Shown: in pieces, positions 52,526 to 61,962 of the stretch
How the letters are laid out: each line of letters opens with the position of its first letter
How positions within the stretch are numbered: position 1 is the first letter of the stretch
Source: Stenotrophomonas bentonitica
GTDB taxonomy: Bacteria; Pseudomonadota; Gammaproteobacteria; Xanthomonadales; Xanthomonadaceae
NCBI RefSeq assembly: GCF_013185915.1
Contig: NZ_JAAZUH010000002.1
Coordinates: forward strand, 434,001 to 498,000
Length of the DNA: 64,000 nt
Direction: 5' to 3'
The notes under the pieces: generated by a model
Databases searched by the model: none
What the model saw: only the letters and a program-made list of their open reading frames with translations
What the model was told of the DNA's origin: nothing
Position numbers and translations under genes: made by a program

Positions 52526-52561
52526 ACTGCCATGTGAATGGTAGTGCCTTCGGAGTTCCCC

Positions 52562-54502
52562 ATGTCCCAAGAATCCCCCGCGCCGCTGCTGTTCGCAGAC
52601 CTCGGCCTGTCCGACGCTGTGATGCAGGCCGTGGCCGCCGTCGGCTATGAAACCCCCTCGCCGATCCAGGCCGCCACCATTCCGGCCATGCTGGAAGGGC
52701 GCGACGTGCTCGGCCAGGCCCAGACCGGTACCGGCAAGACCGCCGCCTTCGCGCTGCCGGTGCTGTCCAACCTCGATTTCAACCAGACCAAGCCGCAGGT
52801 GCTGGTGCTGGCGCCGACCCGCGAACTGGCCATCCAGGTCGCCGAGGCGTTCCAGACCTATTCCTCGAAGATCCCCGGCTTCCGCGTGCTGCCGGTGTAC
52901 GGCGGCCAGCCCTACGGCCAGCAGCTGCAGGCCCTGCGTCGTGGCGTGCACGTCATCGTCGGCACCCCGGGCCGGGTCATCGACCACCTGGACCGCGGCA
53001 CCCTGGACCTGTCCGAGCTGAAGACGCTGGTGCTGGACGAAGCCGACGAAATGCTGCGCATGGGCTTCATCGACGACGTTGAAGCCGTGCTCAAGAAGCT
53101 GCCGGAAAGCCGCCAGGTCGCGCTGTTCTCGGCGACCATGCCGCCGGCGATCCGCCGCATCGCGCAGACCTACCTGCAGAACCCGGCGGAAGTCACCATC
53201 GCGGCCAAGACCACCACCTCGGCCAACATCCGCCAGCGTTACTGGTGGGTGAGTGGCATGCACAAGCTGGACGCGCTGACCCGCATCCTGGAAGTGGAGC
53301 CGTTCGACGCGATGATCGTCTTCGCGCGGACCAAGGCCGCGACCGAAGAGCTGGCCGAAAAGCTGCAGGCCCGTGGCCTGGCCGCAGCCGCCATCAACGG
53401 CGACATGCAGCAGGCGCAGCGTGAGCGCACCATCGCCCAGCTCAAGGAAGGCAAGCTGGACATCCTGGTCGCCACCGACGTGGCCGCGCGTGGCCTGGAC
53501 GTGGAGCGGATCAGCCACGTGCTGAACTACGACATTCCGTACGACACCGAAAGCTACGTGCACCGCATTGGCCGTACCGGTCGTGCCGGCCGGACCGGTG
53601 ACGCGATCCTGTTCGCCACGCCGCGCGAGAAGGGCATGCTGCGTGCGATCGAGCGCGCCACCCGCCAGCCGATCGAAGAGATGCAGCTGCCGACCGTGGA
53701 CGCGGTCAACGACACCCGCATCACCAGGTTCATGAGCCGCATCAGCGACACGCTGGATGCCGGCGGCACCGAGTTCTACCGCGACCTGCTGCAGCGCCTG
53801 GAAGGCGAGAAGAACGTGCCGGCGATCGAGATTGCCGCCGCGCTGGCCAAGCTGCTGCAGGGCGACGCCCCGTTCCTGCTGACCCCGCCGGTGCGTGGCG
53901 CGCGTGAAGAACGTGCTCCGCGCAGCAACGACCGCAACGACCGTGGCGAGCGTCCGGCCCGTTTCGAGCCGCGCTTCGAACGTGGTCCGCGTCGTGAAGA
54001 CGACCGTGGCCCGCGTCCGCCGCGTCCGGAAGGCGATTTCGGCAACAGCGACGGCGGCTTCGAACGCGCCCCGCGCCGTGACATCGCCCCGCGCGGTCCG
54101 GCTGAGCCGGGCATGGAAACCTTCCGTATCGAAGTGGGCCATGTGCATGGCGTCAAGCCGGGCAACATCGTCGGCGCGATCGCCAACGAAGCCGGCCTGG
54201 AAAGCCGTTTCATCGGCCGCATCGACATCCACAACGACTTCTCCGTGCTGGATCTGCCGGCTGAAATGCCGAGCGACCTGCTCACCCACCTGAAGAAGGT
54301 GTGGGTGTCGGGCCAGCAGCTCCAGATGCGCAAGGTCGAGCCGGGTGAAGACCTGACCCCGTCCGAACGTCCGGCGTTCAAGCCGAAGTTCGGCCGTGGC
54401 GGCAAGCCGGGCGGCCCGGGAGGCCACCGTGGCGGTCCGGGCGGCAACGACCGCCCGCCGCGTCGCGACGGCTTCAAGCCGCGCGGTCCGCGCAACGGCT
54501 GA
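52562..54502 (+). CDS. deaD: DEAD-box ATP-dependent RNA helicase
   Basis: A 646-residue helicase. ATG 52562 has GGAG upstream and is favoured over ATG 52538. Motifs: Q motif (FADLGLSD...), Walker A AQTGTGKT (53-60), PTRELAIQ, DEAD (159-162), SAT, and HRIGRTGRAGR. After a basic Arg/Asp-rich linker comes a DbpA-type RNA-binding domain (about 520-590, MRIEVGHVHGVKPGNIVGAIANEAGL), then an RGG-rich tail. This matches DeaD/CsdA, which acts in ribosome assembly and mRNA decay in the cold. Strong terminator follows. Confidence 0.94.
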   Translation: MSQESPAPLLFADLGLSDAVMQAVAAVGYETPSPIQAATIPAMLEGRDVLGQAQTGTGKTAAFALPVLSNLDFNQTKPQVLVLAPTRELAIQVAEAFQTYSSKIPGFRVLPVYGGQPYGQQLQALRRGVHVIVGTPGRVIDHLDRGTLDLSELKTLVLDEADEMLRMGFIDDVEAVLKKLPESRQVALFSATMPPAIRRIAQTYLQNPAEVTIAAKTTTSANIRQRYWWVSGMHKLDALTRILEVEPFDAMIVFARTKAATEELAEKLQARGLAAAAINGDMQQAQRERTIAQLKEGKLDILVATDVAARGLDVERISHVLNYDIPYDTESYVHRIGRTGRAGRTGDAILFATPREKGMLRAIERATRQPIEEMQLPTVDAVNDTRITRFMSRISDTLDAGGTEFYRDLLQRLEGEKNVPAIEIAAALAKLLQGDAPFLLTPPVRGAREERAPRSNDRNDRGERPARFEPRFERGPRREDDRGPRPPRPEGDFGNSDGGFERAPRRDIAPRGPAEPGMETFRIEVGHVHGVKPGNIVGAIANEAGLESRFIGRIDIHNDFSVLDLPAEMPSDLLTHLKKVWVSGQQLQMRKVEPGEDLTPSERPAFKPKFGRGGKPGGPGGHRGGPGGNDRPPRRDGFKPRGPRNG

Positions 54503-54522
54503 TCGTCCGCGCGATCACCCCC

Positions 54523-54555
54523 ACAACGCCAGCCTTCGGGCTGGCGTTGTTGTTT
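54523..54555 (+). terminator. Rho-independent terminator after deaD
   Basis: ACAACGCCAGCC pairs perfectly over 12 bp with GGCTGGCGTTGT around the stable loop TTCG, followed by TGTTT. Confidence 0.9.
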
Positions 54556-54612
54556 GCGCCAGCCTCACGGTGCAGGGTTATGCTCTGATCACCATGGCGC
54601 CGGAGGGATCTG

Positions 54613-57030
54613 ATGCTGGGACGCAGCAGTGACATGGGCAGCACGTCCGTACCGCATGTAACGCGGGGCTTGACCCTGCGCTTCGTACTGCTCACCGGCA
54701 TGGCGATTGGATTGGTGGGGCTCTCGGCCCTGGTGCAGGAGCTGCAGGCGGCGTCCACCGCGTGGATCGTCGGCCAGAGCCACTGGTCGCGCAGCCAGCA
54801 GCACGCCACCTTCGCGCTGGAGCGTTACATCACCTCCGGCAATCCGTCGGCGCTGGCCGAGGCCCGTGAGGCATTGCAGGTGCCGCTGGGCGACCTCGAT
54901 GCGCGGCGCGCGCTGGAACAGAACCCACCGGACATTGCGCGCGCGCGGCAGGGATTCCTGCAGGGTGGCAACGCGCCGGGCGACATCAACCGGCTGATCC
55001 TGTCCTTCCAGTACCTGGGCAGGATGGGGTACTTCCAGGATGCGGTGGAGGTGTGGCGGCAGACCGACCACGGCCTGGCCCAGATGCAGGAAATTGCGCG
55101 GACCGCCGAAGCCAACAAGGCCGACGGCAGTCCCGAGCCGGCGGTGCGCGATGCCCTGCTGGTGCAGCTGCAGGTGCTGGACCGGAGCCTGCAGGCTCAG
55201 GCCCGTGCCTTCTCGCTGGCGCTGCTGAACACCGCGTCCATCGTGCGCATCGCCACGCTGGTCGTGGCCGGGTTGTCGGTGCTGTTGATCACGCTGGTGG
55301 CGGTGCTGCTGGCGCGCCGTGTCCGGCACGACCTGATCGAGCAGGAAAGCCGCTTCCGCGCCGCGTTCTACCAGGCCACGGTGGGCATGCTCAAACTCGA
55401 CCACGCCGGTGGCATCGTCGAAGCCAACCAGGCGGTGGCCGACATCCTCGGCTACCGTCGCGACGAGCTGCTGGGCATGGAACTGCCGGAACTGCTGGTG
55501 GACGGCGAGCTGGTGCTGGACGAGGCCGAAGGCATCGACTGGATCCGCCAGCTGCGCCCCGGTGAGCTGCGCTTCCTGCGTGCCGACGGTGGCCTGCTGT
55601 GGGGGCGCTGGAGCGGCACCCTGGTGCGCAGCCCCGGCCGCGAGCCCACCGTGTTCGCGATCATCGAAGACGTGTCGCAGAACCACGCGCTGGCCCGTGA
55701 AGTGGAGCACCATGCCAGCCATGATCCGCTGACTGGCCTGATCAACCGCCGCGAGATCGAACGCCTGCTGGAGCTGGCCCTGCTCGACGTGCGCAGCCAC
55801 GGCGGCACCCACAGCCTGTGCTACCTGGACCTGGATTACTTCAAGCTGGTCAACGACGGGCTGGGCCATGCCGCGGGCGACCAGCTGCTTCGCGGGTTCG
55901 CCGACTACCTGGAAGGCGCGGTGCGCGAAGGCGACTGGGTCGGCCGCATGGGCGGCGACGAATTCGCCCTGTTCCTGCGCGGGGCGCGCCAGGAAGAAGC
56001 CAGGCAGGTGCTGCAGCGGATCGCACGCAACCTGGGCCAGGCCGGCTTCCAGCGCGACGACGGCACGCCCAAGGTCAGCTGCAGCATCGGCGTGGTCGAG
56101 ATCGACGCCGACGTGGCCGACGTCAACTGGCTGATGAGCGCGGCCGACAGTGCCTGTTACGCGGCCAAGCAGGCCGGGCGCAACCGCGTGCACCTCTTCA
56201 ATGAGAACCGCATGGCGCTGGAAGAGCGGCTGGCCGAGGCCGACCGGCTGGCACATGTCTCCAGTGCGATCGCCGAGAACCGCATGCTGCTGTACGCGCA
56301 GCGGATTGAGCAGGTCGGCGACCCCGGCTTCCTGCATTACGAAGTGCTGGTGCGCATGCGCGGCAGCGACGGCCAGCTGCATGGGCCGGGCGACTTCATG
56401 CCGGCAGTGGAGCGCTACGGCATGGGCATGGCACTGGACCGGCACGTGCTCGGCCTGCTGTTCCGCCACCTGCAGCTGTGCCCGGCGCATGTGCAGCGGC
56501 TGGGCCTGTGCAACGTGAACGTGTCGGCGCAGTCCATCGCCGAACCCAGCTTCCTGGCCTTCGTCTGCGACCTGCTGGAGCGCAACCGTGGCCTGGCCCG
56601 CAAGCTCTGCTTCGAGATCACCGAAACCGCCGCGATCAGCAACCTGGAGCAGGCGCGCAGCTTCGTCGAAGCGGTCAAGGCGCGGGGCTGCCGGGTGGCG
56701 CTGGACGACTTCGGCTCCGGGCTGTCCTCGTTCGGCTACCTGCGCCAGCTGCCGGCGGACATGCTGAAGATCGACGGCGTGTTCGTGCGTGACATGGACG
56801 TCGACCCGGTCAGCCGCGCCACCGTGCGCGCCATCACCGAGATCGGCCGCGAACTGCACATGAGCGTGGTCGCCGAATGGGTGGAGAGCGAAGAGGTGGC
56901 GCGGCAGCTTCAGGCGCTGGGCGTGGAAGGCCTGCAGGGCTACGCCATCGAGCGGCCGATGCCGCTGGAAAAGCTGACCCAGCCCTCATTGTGGCGGGAA
57001 GCGCCGAGCGCGTCCGGGCGGCTGTCCTGA
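54613..57030 (+). CDS. Membrane PAS-GGDEF-EAL c-di-GMP protein
   Basis: An 805-residue protein with GGAGGG upstream. Two transmembrane helices (about 22-43 and 212-234) flank a periplasmic sensor region, followed by a PAS domain (about 245-365), GGDEF intact at 447-451 and an EAL-type domain. The EAL signature reads EVL at 577-579, a common active variant, and DDFGSG is at 698-703. Both synthesis and breakdown of cyclic di-GMP are therefore possible; the net activity cannot be deduced. It starts a run of three GGDEF proteins. Confidence 0.93.
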   Translation: MLGRSSDMGSTSVPHVTRGLTLRFVLLTGMAIGLVGLSALVQELQAASTAWIVGQSHWSRSQQHATFALERYITSGNPSALAEAREALQVPLGDLDARRALEQNPPDIARARQGFLQGGNAPGDINRLILSFQYLGRMGYFQDAVEVWRQTDHGLAQMQEIARTAEANKADGSPEPAVRDALLVQLQVLDRSLQAQARAFSLALLNTASIVRIATLVVAGLSVLLITLVAVLLARRVRHDLIEQESRFRAAFYQATVGMLKLDHAGGIVEANQAVADILGYRRDELLGMELPELLVDGELVLDEAEGIDWIRQLRPGELRFLRADGGLLWGRWSGTLVRSPGREPTVFAIIEDVSQNHALAREVEHHASHDPLTGLINRREIERLLELALLDVRSHGGTHSLCYLDLDYFKLVNDGLGHAAGDQLLRGFADYLEGAVREGDWVGRMGGDEFALFLRGARQEEARQVLQRIARNLGQAGFQRDDGTPKVSCSIGVVEIDADVADVNWLMSAADSACYAAKQAGRNRVHLFNENRMALEERLAEADRLAHVSSAIAENRMLLYAQRIEQVGDPGFLHYEVLVRMRGSDGQLHGPGDFMPAVERYGMGMALDRHVLGLLFRHLQLCPAHVQRLGLCNVNVSAQSIAEPSFLAFVCDLLERNRGLARKLCFEITETAAISNLEQARSFVEAVKARGCRVALDDFGSGLSSFGYLRQLPADMLKIDGVFVRDMDVDPVSRATVRAITEIGRELHMSVVAEWVESEEVARQLQALGVEGLQGYAIERPMPLEKLTQPSLWREAPSASGRLS

Positions 57031-57063
57031 ACAGTCACGCGCGCGGCCGGGCTTCTTGCGATA

Positions 57064-58803
57064 ATGCCGCCGGGGACGCGACGCGATGTGCGTAGCGGGG
57101 GACGGCAACAGGGTGGTGGAGTGAGGCGCAGCAACGGCAGGTGGCGGGGAACCGGAGCAGGGATCGGCGGGCTGGTCGGACTGCTGTGCCTGCTGCTGTC
57201 GGTGACCGCGATGGCCAGTACCGCCCAGGTCGGGCGCGACGTACTGCTGCTCGGCGCAGCCACCTCCGACCAGACCCCGCAGCGGGCCTGCCCGCCGGAG
57301 GTGCTGGCCCGGCACCAGGACATCCTGTCGATCCCGGCCCCGGCCGAGGGCTGGTCGGGGGCACCGCAGGCGGTGGACGTGTTCGGCGTGCTGACCGGCG
57401 AAGTCCGCATCAGCCACGGCGACCGCGAGATCTGCGGAAACATGCACGACGCGCGCACCCGCGACTCGCGCTTCCGCGCCGGCATCGGCATGGTGGTGGT
57501 GCCCAAGGCTGGCGAGCGCGAACCGATCGTGGTGTCCTGGGCGACCCCGCTGAAGCCGCGCTGGATTCCCACGGTCCGGCTGGGAGCACCCAGCCCCGTG
57601 CAGCAGAACGACACCGCGCGCCTGCTGGTGCGCGCGGCATGCATCGCCGTGGCGATCGCGCTGGCGCTCTCGGCGTTGATGGGGTTTGCCACCGCGCGCG
57701 ACCGCACCTTCCTCTATTACGTGGCGATCTGCCTGGTGTTCGTGCTCTGGCAGGCGGTGCTGGGGGGATTGAGCGGCTATCCCGAGCCGTGGCTGCCGGT
57801 GCATGACCGCGCCTCGTGGTGGCTGGTCGGCCTGACCGCAATGGTGCTGGCCCTGCTGCTGCCGGTGCTGTGGCGGCTCAATGGCGGCGCGCGGCTGTGG
57901 CCGGGCTCGCGCAACGGCCAGCGGGTGGTGCTGTGGGGCCTGATCGGCGCCGGGCTGGTCGTGCCGCTGCTCGGCGTGACCGGGCTGGCCCGGATGGCGG
58001 CCGGGCTGGAACTGGTGTTCGTGCTCGGCTGCATCGCCTGCCTGGGCGTCGGACTCTGGGCGCTGTTCAAGCGCGACGGCTACGCCCTGGCCGGGCTGCT
58101 CGCACTGGCCCCGTGGTGGATCCTGATCGTCGCCGATGCGGTGCAGGCGCATTGGCTGACCTCCTACCGGATCGAGGCGCTGCAGCTGTCGGCCACCTGG
58201 TTCCTGATGATGGCGGCCTACGCGCTCAACCTGCGGCTGGGCCGGCTGCGCCAGCAGCGCGACGAGATGCGCCAGCTGGCCGACACCGATGCGCTGACCG
58301 GGCTGCCCAACCGGCGCCACGGGCTGCACCTGCTGGCCCGCCACCTGGAACGTGCCGGCGCCGAACAGCAGCCGCTGGCGATCGGCTTCCTCGACATCGA
58401 CCTGTTCAAGGACATCAACGACCGCTTCGGCCACGACGTGGGCGACCAGGTGCTGGTGGCGGTGGCGCGCGGCCTGCGCGGCGCGGTGCGGGTGCAGGAC
58501 GACGTGATCCGCATGGGCGGCGAGGAGTTCCTGGTGCTGCTGCCCGGCGCCTCGCACGGTGCAGCACTGGCGCGTCTGGAAAACGTGCGCCTGCAGATGG
58601 CGGCCGCCGCCGCGCCGCTGGGCATTGCCGGGCTGAACGTGACGGTGAGCATCGGGCTGGCCGTGCTGCGCCCGGGCCGCGACGATCTCGCGGGGCTGCT
58701 GCGGCGGGCCGACCATGCCATGTACCGGGCCAAGCGCGCCGGCCGCGACCAGGTCTGCGACGGCGAACAGCCGCTGACCGCCGACGACCCGCTGATCGCC
58801 TGA
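57064..58803 (+). CDS. Membrane diguanylate cyclase with 7TM-type sensor
   Basis: A 579-residue protein if ATG 57064 is used; GTG 57121 would remove a poorly conserved 19-residue Arg/Gly-rich start and is a good alternative. A signal-like helix, a periplasmic segment with cysteines, and about seven hydrophobic segments (200-400) resemble 7TMR-DISM sensors. A GGDEF domain with GGEEF at 485-489 and DALTGLPNRR ends the protein; it should make cyclic di-GMP. It lies 33 bases after the PAS-GGDEF-EAL gene, so a shared transcript is possible. Confidence 0.9.
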   Translation: MPPGTRRDVRSGGRQQGGGVRRSNGRWRGTGAGIGGLVGLLCLLLSVTAMASTAQVGRDVLLLGAATSDQTPQRACPPEVLARHQDILSIPAPAEGWSGAPQAVDVFGVLTGEVRISHGDREICGNMHDARTRDSRFRAGIGMVVVPKAGEREPIVVSWATPLKPRWIPTVRLGAPSPVQQNDTARLLVRAACIAVAIALALSALMGFATARDRTFLYYVAICLVFVLWQAVLGGLSGYPEPWLPVHDRASWWLVGLTAMVLALLLPVLWRLNGGARLWPGSRNGQRVVLWGLIGAGLVVPLLGVTGLARMAAGLELVFVLGCIACLGVGLWALFKRDGYALAGLLALAPWWILIVADAVQAHWLTSYRIEALQLSATWFLMMAAYALNLRLGRLRQQRDEMRQLADTDALTGLPNRRHGLHLLARHLERAGAEQQPLAIGFLDIDLFKDINDRFGHDVGDQVLVAVARGLRGAVRVQDDVIRMGGEEFLVLLPGASHGAALARLENVRLQMAAAAAPLGIAGLNVTVSIGLAVLRPGRDDLAGLLRRADHAMYRAKRAGRDQVCDGEQPLTADDPLIA

Positions 58804-58840
58804 GGCCGCGCCGGGCCGGCTTTTGCCGGATAATGGCGGC

Positions 58841-59563
58841 ATGACAACCCGACTCAACAAACATATTGCCGAAACCGGCTTCTGCTCCCGGCGCGAAGCC
58901 GACCGCCTGATCGGCGAGCGCCGCGTCACCGTCAACGGCCGCCCGGCCGGGACCGGGGCGGTGGTCGGCGAGGGCGACATGGTGCTGGTCGACGGCCAGC
59001 CGCTGCGCGCACGCGAAGCGAAAAAGGCCGGCGGCCGCCGCCACGTGTACATCGCGCTGAACAAGCCGGTGGGCATCACCTGCACCACCGAAACCGCGGT
59101 CAAGGGCAACATCGTCGACTTCGTCGGCCATGAGCAGCGGATCTTCCCGGTCGGCCGCCTGGACAAGGATTCCGAAGGCCTGATCCTGATGACCAGCAAT
59201 GGCGACATCGTCAACCAGATCCTGCGCGCCGAGAACAACCACCAGAAGGAGTACATGGTGGCGGTGAACAAGCCGGTGACCGATGAGTTCCTGCGCGGCA
59301 TGGCCCGTGGCGTGCGCATCCGCGACGAAACCACGCTGCCGTGCCGGACTTCGCGCATCGCCAAGTTCGGTTTCCGGGTGATCCTGCAGCAGGGCCTGAA
59401 CCGGCAGATCCGCCTGATGGCCGCCGCGTTCGACTACCGCGTCACCCAGCTGCGCCGGGTGCGGATCGACAACGTCAAGCTGGGCGCGCTCAAGCCGGGG
59501 CAGTGGCGCAACCTCACCGACGCCGAGCTGAAGGGCCTGCTGCCCAAGCAGCTGGACTGGTAA
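58841..59563 (+). CDS. rluF: 23S rRNA pseudouridine(2604) synthase RluF
   Basis: A 240-residue RsuA/RluB-family enzyme from ATG 58841. The N-terminal S4 domain (RLNKHIAETGFCSRREADRLI) is followed by the catalytic motif GRLDKDSEGLILMT with Asp108 and late QGLNRQIRLMAAAFDY. It is closest in layout to RluF, which modifies U2604 of 23S rRNA. The TAATGG-like sequence just upstream at 58830-58835 may be part of its promoter. Confidence 0.9.
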   Translation: MTTRLNKHIAETGFCSRREADRLIGERRVTVNGRPAGTGAVVGEGDMVLVDGQPLRAREAKKAGGRRHVYIALNKPVGITCTTETAVKGNIVDFVGHEQRIFPVGRLDKDSEGLILMTSNGDIVNQILRAENNHQKEYMVAVNKPVTDEFLRGMARGVRIRDETTLPCRTSRIAKFGFRVILQQGLNRQIRLMAAAFDYRVTQLRRVRIDNVKLGALKPGQWRNLTDAELKGLLPKQLDW

Positions 59564-59627
59564 GCCTGCACTTGCGGGTAACCCGCGAACGGCTAAGCTG
59601 TGGCCAGCTCCCGGATGCGACCACCGC

Positions 59628-60698
59628 ATGATCAAGCCCGAGAAGCCCGCCAACGAAGCCATCCGCCTGGCGGCGCTGTACCGTTACAACATCCTCGATT
59701 CGGCGAGGGAGAAGTCCTTCGACGACCTCGTCACCATTGCCAAGGCGGTCTGCGGTGCGTCGATGGCGGCGGTGACGCTGATCGACGCCGAGCGCCAATG
59801 GTTCAAGTCCATCGAGGGGGTCGACGCGCAGGAACTGCCGCGCTCTGAATCGATGTGCGGCCACGCCATCCTGCACCCGTCCGAGGTGATGGTGGTGGAG
59901 GACGCGCGCCAGGACGCACGCTTCCACGACAACCCCAACGTGACCGGCGACCCGAAGGTACGCTTCTACGCCGGCGCGCCGCTGATCAATACCGACGGGC
60001 TGGCGCTGGGCACGCTGTGCGTGTTCGACCCGCAGCCGCACCGGCTCGACCACCAGCAGACCGAGGCGCTGGCCGCGCTGTCGCGGCAGGTGATGCTGGT
60101 GATGGAGCTGCGCCGTTTCGCGCTGGACATCCAGTCGCACATGCTCGAGCGCGACGACTACGAGAAGCTGCTGGGTGAGTACCACGACGTGCTGCTGGCG
60201 CAGAACGCAGACCTGGCCGAACAGAGCCGCACCGACGTGCTCACCGGGCTGCCCAACCGCCGTGCGATGGCGGTAGCGCTGGAGGCCTCGGTGCAGGACG
60301 CCGACGGCCAGCCGCGGCAGACCGCAGTGGCGCTGGTGGATATCGACCACTTCAAGCACATCAACGACTTCAACGGCCACGCCACCGGCGACCGCGTGCT
60401 GGCCGAGCTGGGCGTGCTGCTGCGCGCGCAGTTCGCCGGGCGCGGTCTGGCCGCACGTTACGGCGGCGAGGAGTTCGTGGTGCTGATGCCCGACACCGAA
60501 CTGCGCACCGCCGAACTGCAGTGCGATTTCCTGCGCATGGCGGTGGCCGACCTGCCGCTGGGGTTCCCGGTGACGGTCAGCATCGGCGTCGCGGCGCACC
60601 GTCCCGGCGATACGGTCGACCAGACGGTGGCGCGGGCCGATGCGGCGCTGTACAAGGCAAAAGGCAACGGTCGCAACCGGGTGGAAACCGCTCCGTAA
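59628..60698 (+). CDS. GAF-GGDEF diguanylate cyclase, soluble
   Basis: A 356-residue cytosolic protein. The GAF domain (about 20-165, with SMCGHAIL and FYAGAPLINTDGLALGTLCV) is typical of redox- or light-like sensor GAFs. A short helical linker joins the GGDEF domain with TDVLTGLPNRRAM and GGEEF at 279-283. It should synthesise cyclic di-GMP in response to an unknown cytosolic cue. Confidence 0.93.
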   Translation: MIKPEKPANEAIRLAALYRYNILDSAREKSFDDLVTIAKAVCGASMAAVTLIDAERQWFKSIEGVDAQELPRSESMCGHAILHPSEVMVVEDARQDARFHDNPNVTGDPKVRFYAGAPLINTDGLALGTLCVFDPQPHRLDHQQTEALAALSRQVMLVMELRRFALDIQSHMLERDDYEKLLGEYHDVLLAQNADLAEQSRTDVLTGLPNRRAMAVALEASVQDADGQPRQTAVALVDIDHFKHINDFNGHATGDRVLAELGVLLRAQFAGRGLAARYGGEEFVVLMPDTELRTAELQCDFLRMAVADLPLGFPVTVSIGVAAHRPGDTVDQTVARADAALYKAKGNGRNRVETAP

Positions 60699-60699
60699 C

Positions 60700-60716
60700 G
60701 CCGGGTCCTACCCGGC
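60700..60716 (+). terminator. Short hairpin after GAF-GGDEF gene
   Basis: GCCGGGT (60700-60706) pairs with ACCCGGC (60710-60716) around CCT, directly after the stop. No T run, so terminator function is uncertain. Confidence 0.4.
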
Positions 60717-60801
60717 TTCGTGACGCGTTCGGCCCGCTCGCACCCACTGCGACGCTGGGACGGCATTCTACGTGTTCGTAGTTACCGTTCGGACCCCGCG
60801 C

Positions 60802-61962
60802 ATGCTCCAGACCCTGGCCATTTCCCGTTACCGCTCCCTGCACGACCTGGTCGTGCCGATGGGGCGGCTGAACCTGGTGACCGGCGACAACGGCAGCGGC
60901 AAGTCCAGCCTGTACCGTGCGCTGCGCCTGCTGGCCGATACCGCCCAGGGCGGCGTCGCGGCAGCGCTGGCCCGCGAAGGCGGGCTGGGCTCCGCGCTCT
61001 GGGCCGGCCCGGCACAGACCAGCCGGGCCATGCAGCAGGGAGAGGTGCCGGTGCAGGGCGCCGCGCGCAGCGAACCGGTGGCGCTGCGGCTGGGATTCGT
61101 CGCCGACGACTTCGGCTATGCGATCGACCTGGGCTTTCCGGTCCCCAGCAATTCGGCGTTCGCGCTCGACCCGCAGATCAAATGCGAGAGCATCTGGGCC
61201 GGGCCGTTCCTGCGCGGCAGCGCGGTGCTGGTGGAACGGCGCGGCCCGCTGGTGCGGCGACGCAACGGCCGGCACTGGGAAACCGTGGACGACCGGTTGT
61301 CAGTGTTCGACAGTCTGTTTTCGCAGCTGGCCGACCCGCAGCGCATGCCTGAAGTGCTGACCCTGCGCGAGATGATCCGCGCGTGGCGCTTCTACGACCA
61401 CTTCCGCACCGACACCGGTGCACCGGCGCGGCAGTCGCCGCTGGCCACGCGCACGCCGGTGCTGGCCCAGGACGGTCGCGACCTGGCGGCGGCCTGGCAG
61501 ACCATCGTCGAAGTGGGCGACGCGCAGGGCCTGGCCGAAGCGGTGGACGACGCCTTCCCCGGTGCGCAGGTCCATATCGAAGGCAGCGAAGGGCGGCTGC
61601 ACCTGAAGTTCCACCAGCACGGGCTGCTGCGGCCGTTGTCGGCCGCCGAGCTGTCCGACGGGACGCTGCGCTACCTGTTGCTGATCGCGGCGCTGCACAC
61701 GCCGCGACCGCCGCCGCTGATGGTGCTCAACGAACCAGAAACCAGCCTGCACCCGGACCTGTTGCCGGCGCTGGGCCGGCTGATCATCGCGGCGACTGCG
61801 CGCAGCCAGCTGTGGGTGGTGTCGCACGCCACGCGGCTGGTGGCGGCGTTGCGCGAGTCGCCGTTGTGCAATCCGATCGCGCTGGAAAAACAGATGAGCC
61901 GCACCACCCTGGTCGGGCAGGGACTGCTCGACGCGCCGGCCTGGTACTGGCCGGAGCGCTGA
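60802..61962 (+). CDS. AAA ATPase, RecF/SMC-like (AAA_21 type)
   Basis: A 386-residue protein from ATG 60802; the frame extends to GTG 60772 without support. Walker A is GDNGSGKSS (about 28-36) after a RecF-like RYRSLHDLVVP strand, the signature-like region is AAELSDGTLRYLLLIAALH, and Walker B reads LMVLNEPETSLHPDLLPAL. This is the ABC-ATPase fold of RecF and OLD-type proteins, but no nuclease domain (TOPRIM) is fused or adjacent. Function is unknown; DNA-related housekeeping or defence roles are both possible. Confidence 0.82.
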   Translation: MLQTLAISRYRSLHDLVVPMGRLNLVTGDNGSGKSSLYRALRLLADTAQGGVAAALAREGGLGSALWAGPAQTSRAMQQGEVPVQGAARSEPVALRLGFVADDFGYAIDLGFPVPSNSAFALDPQIKCESIWAGPFLRGSAVLVERRGPLVRRRNGRHWETVDDRLSVFDSLFSQLADPQRMPEVLTLREMIRAWRFYDHFRTDTGAPARQSPLATRTPVLAQDGRDLAAAWQTIVEVGDAQGLAEAVDDAFPGAQVHIEGSEGRLHLKFHQHGLLRPLSAAELSDGTLRYLLLIAALHTPRPPPLMVLNEPETSLHPDLLPALGRLIIAATARSQLWVVSHATRLVAALRESPLCNPIALEKQMSRTTLVGQGLLDAPAWYWPER

